A stretch of 5,469 nucleotides of DNA. It comes from Methanosarcinales archaeon. GTDB lineage: Archaea; Halobacteriota; Methanosarcinia; Methanosarcinales; Methanogasteraceae. Each line of letters begins with the position of its first letter. The first letter of the stretch is position 1. Under the pieces are notes generated by a model, which was not told the origin of the DNA, made no database searches, and saw only the letters and a program-made list of their open reading frames with translations. The stretch lies in the NCBI GenBank assembly GCA_030605805.1, contig JAUWHQ010000126.1, positions 1 through 5,469 on the forward strand. The letters run 5' to 3'. This document shows, piece by piece, positions 1 through 5,381 of the stretch. Made by a program: the position numbers and the translations under genes.

Positions 1-564
1 GAGCAGCGGTACCGTTGTGCCATCGATGCTTCCTGCACCGACATCAACCACGTTCACAACGCTTGAATCAAAGGAGAGATCGAACTGTCCACCATTCATA
101 TCAACGACGTTCCATATCTCGATCGTTGCATTGAACGCGTCGGTTGCAACTTCCGGAGCATTGACAGTAACCGGCACTCCGATGGATACATCGCAATCGT
201 TCCAGAGCGCGGACGTTTTATTCGATTTGATATCAACGAGCAGTCCATCGGCTATGTCCAGAACGCTGGTGCCTTTGACTGCACCTGTTATCTCGAAACT
301 GATCGTGGCGATCTGTCCTGACCCGCTCACTCCAGTGGTTCCCGGGAGATTGAACAGCACGCGAATCGTGTCAGCATCCGCGAAACTCCACGAATCAACT
401 GGTACCGTTGTGCCGTCTATGTTCCCATCACAGACACCGGTCACGTTCACAACACTCGAATCAAACGAGAGATCGAATTGCCCCGAATCAAGATCAACTA
501 CATTATAAATGTCTATCGTGACATCGAATGCACCCGATACCACTTCCGGCGCATTGACACAAAC
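1..564 (-). repeat. Tandem cohesin coding repeat, 393-bp period
   Basis: The scaffold gene contains one complete and one partial cohesin unit with a 131-codon period. Similarity is visible in the DNA: GGTACCGTTGTGCC occurs at 8-21 and again at 401-414, exactly 393 bases apart, and the stretches around 61-90 and 454-483 are nearly the same. The first unit covers roughly 181-564 and the second starts near 171 and continues beyond the window. Confidence 0.8.
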
Positions 565-816
565 CTGCGTCTTCTGCGCCATCATCTGTATCATGAGCGC
601 GTCGAGCGAGTTGACCTTACCATCGCCATTCACATCCGCGCTCTCCGGATCAGGGGCTATACTCCCGACTGACATCTGCAGAGCGAGCAGTGAATCTGCT
701 GTGGTGATCCTGCCATCGTTGTTCACATCGCCAACTATGTTGTAGTCTGCCGATGCTGGTGCGCTGAAGACTGTAAAGGCTATCAGCGCGCAGTAGATTA
801 TATATTTCGTTTTCAT
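1..816 (-). CDS. Secreted dockerin-cohesin scaffold/adaptor protein (3' end beyond window)
   Basis: I read this on the minus strand from ATG 816-814; 272 codons are open to base 1 with no stop, so the C-terminus lies outside the window. Residues 1-23 form a signal peptide (charged MKTK, hydrophobic core, APASA cleavage site). Residues 24-83 are a dockerin with two EF-hand-like calcium loops, D30-x-N32-x-D34-G...D41 and D61-x-N63-x-D65-G...D72, each followed by a helix. Residues 85-212 are a cohesin domain, and a second begins at about 216 and is cut at residue 272; the two are offset by 131 residues and share blocks such as GQFDLSFDSSVVNV and DGTTVP. Dockerins bind cohesins non-covalently outside the cell, so the protein can both dock and receive partners. 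The dockerin is N-terminal, whereas cellulosomal enzymes usually carry it at the C-terminus. The cohesins closely resemble that of the neighbour at 1051-1644. The start is fixed by a strong Shine-Dalgarno and the signal peptide. The ligand and the final number of cohesins are unknown. Confidence 0.9.
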   Translation of the reverse strand, partial: MKTKYIIYCALIAFTVFSAPASADYNIVGDVNNDGRITTADSLLALQMSVGSIAPDPESADVNGDGKVNSLDALMIQMMAQKTQVCVNAPEVVSGAFDVTIDIYNVVDLDSGQFDLSFDSSVVNVTGVCDGNIDGTTVPVDSWSFADADTIRVLFNLPGTTGVSGSGQIATISFEITGAVKGTSVLDIADGLLVDIKSNKTSALWNDCDVSIGVPVTVNAPEVATDAFNATIEIWNVVDMNGGQFDLSFDSSVVNVVDVGAGSIDGTTVPLL

Positions 817-822
817 TGTTAT

Positions 823-829
823 ACCTCCT
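823..829 (-). promoter_or_regulatory. Strong Shine-Dalgarno of the dockerin-cohesin gene
   Basis: On the minus strand AGGAGGT ends six bases before ATG 816. This is a near-perfect anti-16S match and fixes the start. It contrasts with the two genes around the divergent promoter at 1671-1718, which have no such site and look leaderless. Confidence 0.85.
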
Positions 830-885
830 TTGTCGTATCATCCTTATTTGCAATGTTGGATACATGATGTGCTACAAGTAAATAC

Positions 886-900
886 TATTTAAGCCTTTCG
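886..900 (-). promoter_or_regulatory. Archaeal BRE/TATA promoter for the dockerin-cohesin gene
   Basis: The minus strand reads CGAAAGG (BRE-like, 900-894) followed by CTTAAATA (TATA box, 893-886). Transcription would start about 25 bases downstream, near 863-865, giving a leader of about 48 bases that carries the Shine-Dalgarno. The gene therefore probably has its own promoter, although it lies only 234 bases downstream of the anchored cohesin gene in the same orientation. Confidence 0.6.
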
Positions 901-1050
901 TAGCATGAAAAGCGTCGAATTATTGAATATTATATCACACCAATATCAGAATAGATCAATCTCATGCCAGTCAACACTTGTTCGAGCACACGTTTCACAT
1001 TGCTCCCTGCAGCATCACGAGATGCGTGACCAGTTGTATTCAGATATGCT

Positions 1051-1644
1051 TTATTCTCCTCTCCTGAACACAAGGTATGCTGCCGCGAGCAAACTCATCG
1101 AAAACAGCGCCCCAAATCCGGGTGTTTTGTATTCAGTCGTATCTGCCGGAGTCGATGCTATGGTCTTGGTTGCAGTCTTGGTTACAACACTTTCAACACC
1201 GTCCCAGCTTGCAGGTATCACCTCTGCCATTGTATCGACGAGCAGTCCATCAGATATTTCCATGGCGCAATCCCCTGGCACTACTGTCTCAAAGTGTATC
1301 GTTGCAAGCGATCCGGATCCTGACACGCCATCGATGCCCGGAAGATTGAAGAGCACCTTGATTCGGTCTTCGTCGACCGCCCAGTTATCTATGGGTATGG
1401 TGGTTCCGCCGACATTTCCATCATCAACGCCTGTAACGCTCACGGCAGCCGGATCAAAATATAGATTGAACTGCCCTGAATCGAGATCGACAGCGTTTTC
1501 TATCTCTATTATGACACTGAAATCACCATCTACCCTTTCGGGGGCATTGACACTGACACTTGTTTGGTATGCTGCTGCGGGAGTTACAAATAGCATCAGC
1601 ACCATCGAAACTATGACAATTGTTGCAATTATTTTTGATATCAT
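1051..1644 (-). CDS. Surface-anchored single-cohesin protein with PGF-CTERM-like tail
   Basis: This minus-strand gene encodes 197 residues from ATG 1644-1642 to TAA 1053-1051. Residues 1-25 are a signal peptide (MISK, a long hydrophobic core, TPAAA). Residues 28-150 are one cohesin domain sharing VDLDSGQF, VLFNLPG, GVSGSG, ATI-F-E and DGLLVD with the neighbouring scaffold. Residues 152-173 are Thr-rich (KTATKTIASTPADTT), as in a glycosylated stalk. The tail has P175-G176-F177, a hydrophobic segment at 178-192 and Arg194-Arg195: the tripartite PGF-CTERM pattern processed by archaeosortase A in euryarchaea. I infer a cell-surface receptor for dockerin proteins, plausibly the one encoded next door. 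The reading frame stays open upstream to 1791, but that extension would cover the promoter and delay the signal peptide, so I chose the internal ATG. No Shine-Dalgarno precedes it; the TATA box is about 30 bases upstream, which suggests a nearly leaderless mRNA. Confidence 0.9.
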   Translation of the reverse strand: MISKIIATIVIVSMVLMLFVTPAAAYQTSVSVNAPERVDGDFSVIIEIENAVDLDSGQFNLYFDPAAVSVTGVDDGNVGGTTIPIDNWAVDEDRIKVLFNLPGIDGVSGSGSLATIHFETVVPGDCAMEISDGLLVDTMAEVIPASWDGVESVVTKTATKTIASTPADTTEYKTPGFGALFSMSLLAAAYLVFRRGE

Positions 1645-1670
1645 CAGAGCTATGTTACAGAGATCTATCG

Positions 1671-1685
1671 TTAATAAACTTTTCG
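1671..1685 (-). promoter_or_regulatory. BRE/TATA promoter of the anchored cohesin gene
   Basis: The minus strand has CGAAAAG (1685-1679) followed by TTTATTAA (1678-1671). The TATA centre is about 30 bases from the ATG at 1644, so the predicted transcript start is only a few bases before the start codon. The BRE-like CGAAARG is shared with the promoter of the dockerin-cohesin gene, hinting at common control, although the sample is two sites. Confidence 0.6.
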
Positions 1686-1710
1686 TATGGAAAATTATGA
1701 AACGATTAAC

Positions 1711-1718
1711 TTTAAATA
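1711..1718 (+). promoter_or_regulatory. TATA box of the small membrane protein gene, leaderless arrangement
   Basis: TTTAAATA is a consensus archaeal TATA box. Its centre is about 28 bases before ATG 1743, placing the transcript start at or within two bases of the start codon. It lies back-to-back with the minus-strand promoter at 1671-1685, so the two divergent genes share a control region of under 100 bases. Confidence 0.65.
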
Positions 1719-1742
1719 TGTCCTTTAACATTGATACGTAGT

Positions 1743-2057
1743 ATGACTGACTGGGTCTTGATAATAATCGCGGTGATTGCATGCTACGCATTCGTGGCTT
1801 ATCTGGAACATAGGAAGAAGATCGATCTGATAGACCGGGGATTATGGAAGCCAGAAGAGAAGCAAGAAAGACCTGAACACAAATTAATTACCGGACTGTT
1901 CTTCTTTTTACTAGGGGTGGCGCTCTTTGTGGGATCGTACTTCGTAGAACCGGACCTGGTGAGCGGATTAAGGATTTCAGCCTTATTGACAATCGCGGCG
2001 GGGGCGGCATTGCTGATCGCTTATGCCATTGGTAAAAAGACTCTTGCGCCCAGTTAA
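1743..2057 (+). CDS. Small three-helix membrane protein, DUF6249-like
   Basis: The product has 104 residues. Three hydrophobic segments are visible: about 4-20, 49-66 and 77-96. The first is followed by a basic cytoplasmic-looking stretch with EHRKKIDLIDRGLW and a charged linker (KPEEKQERPEHK, 36-47). A helix followed by a basic segment with an 'I-x-RG' motif and then two more helices recalls the DUF6249 family of small membrane proteins, from memory only; its biochemical role is not known. A TTG four codons upstream (1731) keeps the frame open, but ATG 1743 matches the leaderless spacing from the TATA box and puts the first helix at the very N-terminus. The gene is divergent from the anchored cohesin gene; a functional link is possible but not shown. 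No terminator is evident after TAA 2055-2057. Confidence 0.75.
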   Translation: MTDWVLIIIAVIACYAFVAYLEHRKKIDLIDRGLWKPEEKQERPEHKLITGLFFFLLGVALFVGSYFVEPDLVSGLRISALLTIAAGAALLIAYAIGKKTLAPS

Positions 2058-2261
2058 CCCCTGGCACCTCCCACGAATCGTCCGTTATTTCATATCCCGC
2101 TTAAACAACGTGGTAGTCGTTGCAACCCGAGTTTAACAAAATTCCGACCAACAAGCCCCACAATCGGCAGCGTTTCGCAACAGGTCTAAAATATCAGCAA
2201 CATACACGGATCATAAGCGTTACACAACGATTGTCAACCACCGCCACCACAACAATCCATG

Positions 2262-2481
2262 ATGAATGTACTCCGGCTGAACAAGGATGACGTAGAAGGA
2301 CTGCCCGACATGAAGGGCGCGCTCGAGCTCGTCGCAGGAATGAAGCCGGAGAGGACCAATGATGGTAAGATCACAATCTTTGACTCAGGCATGGCTTGCG
2401 ATACGGGATATCTCGACAGCGAACCCAGGTTTATCGGCAGGCGATCGATAGGGGGTCGGGATGTATCTGAAATTGTTTTAA
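2262..2481 (+). pseudogene. Collapsed ornithine cyclodeaminase/alanine dehydrogenase family remnant
   Basis: From ATG 2262 (an ATG also precedes it at 2259) the frame reads MNVLRLNKDDVEGLPDMKGA, which resembles the N-terminus of the ornithine cyclodeaminase/mu-crystallin/archaeal alanine dehydrogenase family. It then jumps directly to VAGMKPERTNDGKITIFDS, the family's C-terminal block. About 250 internal residues of a roughly 320-residue enzyme are absent, including the NAD-binding Rossmann core. Beyond IFDS the C-terminus is split: LAIRDISTAN in frame 1 (2395-2424), VYRQAIDRG in frame 2 (2429-2455), and GVGMYLKLF plus TAA back in frame 1 (2452-2481). The last shift fits one missing G in the G-run at 2451-2455. 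The literal open frame of 78 codons to 2495 is therefore a by-product of decay and no enzyme can be made. The family assignment is from remembered motifs; the three-frame agreement makes chance unlikely. Confidence 0.72.
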
Positions 2482-2578
2482 CATTCGTGATCTAACACTC
2501 TCACCACCCATCTTCTTCATCACTCTCCGGTCACCATTTCCGAAAACTACCTGTGACGCATCAAACAACCGAACACGC

Positions 2579-2590
2579 TTTTAAGTTATA
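2579..2590 (+). promoter_or_regulatory. TATA box of the serA operon
   Basis: TTTTAAGT at 2579-2586 runs into TATA at 2587-2590. Transcription would begin near 2610, giving a leader of about 20-25 bases up to the TTG at 2633, or about 5 bases up to the ATG at 2615. Confidence 0.55.
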
Positions 2591-2619
2591 TGATCACAGA
2601 TACATCATAAATTCATGAC

Positions 2620-2625
2620 GGAGGT
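2620..2625 (+). promoter_or_regulatory. serA: Shine-Dalgarno that decides the serA start
   Basis: GGAGGT ends seven bases before TTG 2633. It lies inside the reading frame opened by ATG 2615, where it would merely encode part of TEVP. Its position favours initiation at the TTG, which yields the family-typical N-terminus MKILVSDPLAEEGL. Confidence 0.6.
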
Positions 2626-2632
2626 ACCACAG

Positions 2633-4198
2633 TTGAAAATTCTTGTAAGCGATCCGCTTGCGGAAGAGGGTTTGCAGATTCTTAAGTCCGAGCATGAGGT
2701 GGACGTACGCACAGGTCTTACGCCACAGGAACTTGCAGGCATCATACCTGAGTACGACGCTCTCGTGATCAGAAGCGGAACAAAGGTGGCAGAGGAGATC
2801 ATCGAGGCAGCAGACCGCCTCAAGATCATCGGCAGGGCTGGAGTCGGGGTGGATAATATCGATGTGCCCGCAGCAACAAAAAAAGGCATCATCGTTGCGA
2901 ACACGCCTGAAGGAAACACGGTTTCAGCGGCGGAGCACACGATCGCGATGATGTTTGCCCTGACAAGAAATATACCGCAGGCAAACGCCTCGTTGAAAGC
3001 AAACCAGTGGAACCGCAAGCAATTCATGGGCAGCGAGATCAGGGAGAAGGTTCTCGGCATAGTCGGGCTTGGCAGGGTCGGCATTGAGGTTGCAAAACGT
3101 GTGTGTGGAATGGAGATGAAGATCATCGCTTATGATCCATTCATACCAAAGCAGCGCGCAAAGGAACTCGGAATCGAACTGACTGACCTTGACACGGTGT
3201 TAAAGCAGGCTGATTATATCACGGTGCACACGCCACTTACCAGCGAAACCAGGGATCTGATCAGTGATGCCCAGTTCGGGATCATGAAGCCGGGCGTCAG
3301 GATCATCAACTGCGCACGAGGCGGGATCATCAATGAAGACGCGCTCGCCCGTGCGGTCACCGATGGTAAAGTCTCTGGCGCAGCGATCGATGTCTTTGTA
3401 AACGAACCGCCAACAGGGAGTCCGCTGCTCGAACTGGAGCGCGTGATCGTTACCCCGCATCTCGGTGCATCGACCGGGGAGGCACAGGTTGCAGTGGCAG
3501 TCGATGTCGCAAAGCAGATTCTTGCCGCGCTTCGCGGCGAGTCTGTCAAGAGTGCGATCAACCTGCCGTCCATCAGACCAGATGTCATGTCAGTGGTGGC
3601 GCCGTACATCGGTATCGCTGAGACGATCGGGGGTATATGCGCTCAGCTATCCGGCAGCTTCGATGCGGTCGAGATCGGATACACGGGCAGGATATTTGAC
3701 ACCGATGTGCGGATGATCACGCTTGCCGCATTAAAAGGCGTGCTCGCGCCGTCGATGGGTTCGAGCGTCAACTATGTGAACGCGCCCGAGATCGCAAAAG
3801 TGCGGAAGATCAAGATTAAGGAGAGCAAATCGATCGAAGCAGAGGAACCGCAGTCGATAACGATTGGTCTTACCGGAAGTGGTGGTGCGAGATCGGTGAG
3901 GGGCACACCCAGCGGAGATCGCACAAGGATCCTTGAGATCGATGGGTGCCATGTCGATATCACGCCGTCGAGATACATGATCGTCTCACGGCACCGGAAT
4001 CAGCCAAATATCATCGGTCCGTGCTGCATGATTCTTGGCAGGGAACAGATCAATATATCAGGGATGCAGGTCAGCGAAGCCGGAGCAGACGACATATCGA
4101 TCATGATCCTGAATGTCGACTCAGAGGTCTCTGATGAGTTGCTTGGCGAGATCCGGGCGGTTGATGGGGTCTTTGATGCAGAACTGATCCGATTGTGA
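2633..4198 (+). CDS. serA: D-3-phosphoglycerate dehydrogenase, long archaeal form
   Basis: SerA oxidises 3-phosphoglycerate with NAD+ to 3-phosphohydroxypyruvate, the first step of serine synthesis, in the cytoplasm. The product is 521 residues from TTG 2633 (527 if ATG 2615 is used; numbering below is from that ATG), the usual length of the long form. Visible are the substrate-domain motif AGVGVDNID (75-83), the Rossmann loop G151-L-G-R-V-G156 with D174 ending the next strand, and the catalytic triad R235 (in CARGGI), E264 (in NEPP) and H282 (in TPHLGAS). An intervening domain spans about 323-450, with a C-terminal ACT domain at about 453-527. In the ACT domain the common D/R-PG-x-IG turn reads QPNIIGPCC, so serine feedback may differ; related archaeal enzymes may share this. 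The TTG is preferred because of the Shine-Dalgarno and the family N-terminus. The TGA overlaps the next gene's GTG, making serA the first gene of a coupled operon. Confidence 0.95.
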   Translation: MKILVSDPLAEEGLQILKSEHEVDVRTGLTPQELAGIIPEYDALVIRSGTKVAEEIIEAADRLKIIGRAGVGVDNIDVPAATKKGIIVANTPEGNTVSAAEHTIAMMFALTRNIPQANASLKANQWNRKQFMGSEIREKVLGIVGLGRVGIEVAKRVCGMEMKIIAYDPFIPKQRAKELGIELTDLDTVLKQADYITVHTPLTSETRDLISDAQFGIMKPGVRIINCARGGIINEDALARAVTDGKVSGAAIDVFVNEPPTGSPLLELERVIVTPHLGASTGEAQVAVAVDVAKQILAALRGESVKSAINLPSIRPDVMSVVAPYIGIAETIGGICAQLSGSFDAVEIGYTGRIFDTDVRMITLAALKGVLAPSMGSSVNYVNAPEIAKVRKIKIKESKSIEAEEPQSITIGLTGSGGARSVRGTPSGDRTRILEIDGCHVDITPSRYMIVSRHRNQPNIIGPCCMILGREQINISGMQVSEAGADDISIMILNVDSEVSDELLGEIRAVDGVFDAELIRL

Positions 4199-4731
4199 TC
4201 GTGATCTCGAATGTAAACGTGGATGTGAACGCAAACGTGACCATGGACATGAGAAAACGCGTGTATTATCGCTTCCCAGAGCGTGGGCTGCATTTCGAGC
4301 AGAAATACAGGTATTATGAGGATCTCCCGTATCTGGTCCGGACGATGGCAGGAATGGACGGCAAATACGGGATGTTCTCGACCGAATCGCCAGACCAGAG
4401 GGGACATATCATTCAGGCAAAGCGCGACATCGAGGTCTACATCGTCGAGAACAACCTCGATTTCGTGCGCCTGACTATGGACACCGTGGAGGACGCTCTG
4501 GAGGGAATCGAGAGCGATGGGACGCTTGATTTCAAGGTATCATTGAAATACAGCTATCTTGACGGGAAATACAACCGGATCGCGTTCGCAGGCGACGATT
4601 ACCTGGTGCGGGTGCACCTGGAAGGCGATCTGATCACGCTTAAAGTCCATCTCGATGCAGGTTACGGGAGGACCGAGTGCGGGCGCGTGGCAGATACGAT
4701 CGTAGAGGAACTGCGGCGGGGAGCGATATGA
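4195..4731 (+). CDS. Conserved-looking hypothetical protein in the serA operon
   Basis: I do not recognise this 178-residue protein. GTG 4195 overlaps the serA stop as GTGA and its own stop overlaps the next ATG as ATGA, so translational coupling on both sides is likely. The predicted fold is mixed alpha/beta and soluble; there is no signal peptide, membrane helix or Cys/His metal motif. The body has basic/aromatic segments (KRVYYRFPERGLHFEQKY at 21-38), an acidic helix at 95-108, and alternating strands such as KVSLKYSYLDGKY (114-126) and DDYLVRVHLEGDLITLKVHL (134-153). Residues 6-15 (NVNVDVNANV) are low-complexity and may be untranslated or recently expanded; internal starts ATG 4243 and ATG 4249 would remove them. 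No strong Shine-Dalgarno marks any of the three starts. Operon membership suggests a link to SerA or to the DUF2240 protein, but no function can be assigned. Confidence 0.8.
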   Translation: MIVISNVNVDVNANVTMDMRKRVYYRFPERGLHFEQKYRYYEDLPYLVRTMAGMDGKYGMFSTESPDQRGHIIQAKRDIEVYIVENNLDFVRLTMDTVEDALEGIESDGTLDFKVSLKYSYLDGKYNRIAFAGDDYLVRVHLEGDLITLKVHLDAGYGRTECGRVADTIVEELRRGAI

Positions 4732-5177
4732 CGCTTAAACGGGTCGTTTCGTACGTATTCAGAAAGAAAGGAGGCGTGATATCGATCAGCGAGTTCGTGT
4801 TTGCGCTCTCGCTCGACCTGAAATGGTTCTCGCCTGATCAGGCAGAATCGGTACTGAAGAGTGCGGAGAAGAAAGAACTCGTGAAAATCACCGATGATCT
4901 GGTAGAACCGCTCTTCGATCCGGGATCCGTAGAAGTCCCGATCGATTTCAGACCCGACCAGAGCATATTCGAGGAGAAGACCATGTCAATCTTTGATCAG
5001 GTGGTCGAACGGCTCTCTGCGGTCAAGAGCAGGCAGGAGGTCATACGCATGATCAATGAAGAGCAGGAAGATCTCTGCATCGTCGAACCGGATGCGGTCG
5101 CACTGCTGGTCGCAAGAAAATCCGGCATCGATGTTGCCGACCTGATCGATGAAGCATACAGGCATCTGACAGGCTGA
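4728..5177 (+). CDS. DUF2240 family archaeal protein
   Basis: The product has 149 residues, the usual size for this archaeal family, whose function is not established. The start is ATG 4728, overlapping the upstream stop as ATGA, with GGGGAG at 4718-4723 as a ribosome site; the frame is open 17 codons further upstream, but that part lies inside the previous gene. Residues 1-64 look like a winged-helix-type unit: a helix (TLKRVVSYVFRKKG), SISEFVFALSLDLKWFSPDQA, a second helix and a short hairpin ending DDLVEPLFDPG. VEVPIDFRPDQSIF (68-81) is a family-like linker. The C-terminal half is helical (QVVERL, EVIRMINEEQED) and ends EPDAVALLVARKSGIDVADLIDEAYRHL. A DNA- or RNA-binding role is plausible from the N-terminal shape but unproven. 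The gene closes the serA operon, 32 bases before a T-rich stretch. Confidence 0.88.
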   Translation: MTLKRVVSYVFRKKGGVISISEFVFALSLDLKWFSPDQAESVLKSAEKKELVKITDDLVEPLFDPGSVEVPIDFRPDQSIFEEKTMSIFDQVVERLSAVKSRQEVIRMINEEQEDLCIVEPDAVALLVARKSGIDVADLIDEAYRHLTG

Positions 5178-5209
5178 AAACACTTCGTTTATCTGAGGTA
5201 TTCGGAGAC

Positions 5210-5223
5210 TTTTTTGATATTTT
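5210..5223 (+). terminator. Candidate oligo-T terminator of the serA operon
   Basis: Six T at 5210-5215 followed by GATA and four more T at 5220-5223 lie 33 bases after the DUF2240 stop. Archaeal RNA polymerase terminates at such T-runs without needing a stem-loop, and none is evident here. Confidence 0.45.
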
Positions 5224-5327
5224 CTGATTTGACGGATTCTGTGGTTTCCAAAAGATGCAGATATGGAAAGCGGCTATGGACGCGGTTTGAAGATGTGTGA
5301 ATTCGCCCGGGTATACAATGAACCGCT

Positions 5328-5351
5328 GATAAACGCAAGATAAACGCAGAT
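5328..5351 (+). repeat. Short tandem repeat, GATAAACGCA x2 plus GAT
   Basis: GATAAACGCA occurs at 5328-5337 and 5339-5348, an 11-base period, followed by GAT at 5349-5351. A CAGAT/ATCTG inverted pair (5347-5351 and 5367-5371) adjoins it. Similar ACGCAGAT-type words are dispersed in many prokaryotic genomes; its meaning here is unknown. It sits just before the restriction-gene remnant and may mark an insertion boundary. Confidence 0.55.
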
Positions 5352-5381
5352 TTGGTTAATCATATCATCTGTAAATATCGC

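Noticed and set aside
17..745. Open plus-strand frames at 17-508, 478-672 and 509-745.
   Set aside because: They are antisense to the dockerin-cohesin gene; the opposite strand has signal peptide, dockerin and cohesin motifs, while these give Ser/Thr/Pro-rich shadow peptides.
1012..1025. Hairpin GCATC-ACGA-GATGC between the two cohesin genes, as a possible terminator.
   Set aside because: The stem is only five pairs with no T-run after it on the minus strand; chance is likely in a gap of this size.
905..1741. A 278-codon plus-strand open frame.
   Set aside because: It is antisense to the anchored cohesin gene, covers both promoters of the divergent region, and its peptide shows the same Ser/Thr/Pro shadow composition.
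1645..1791. A 49-codon N-terminal extension of the anchored cohesin protein.
   Set aside because: It would bury the signal peptide, contain the TATA box at 1671-1678 and overlap the start of the divergent gene at 1743.
2106..2122. CAACG/CGTTG inverted pair in the 2058-2258 gap, as an operator or small RNA.
   Set aside because: The arms are five bases with a seven-base loop and there is no promoter or T-run in a consistent position.
2605..3609. Minus-strand open frames at 2605-3126, 3200-3460 and 3214-3609.
   Set aside because: They are antisense to serA, whose motifs and catalytic residues are complete on the plus strand.
4000..4407. Minus-strand frame with a His/Val-rich run that looks metal-binding.
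   Set aside because: The His run is the reverse complement of the low-complexity Asn/Val codons at 4210-4240, and the frame is antisense to two operon genes.
5178..5372. Possible small genes in the sequence after the serA operon.
   Set aside because: No frame with a plausible start, ribosome site or recognisable composition was found on either strand.
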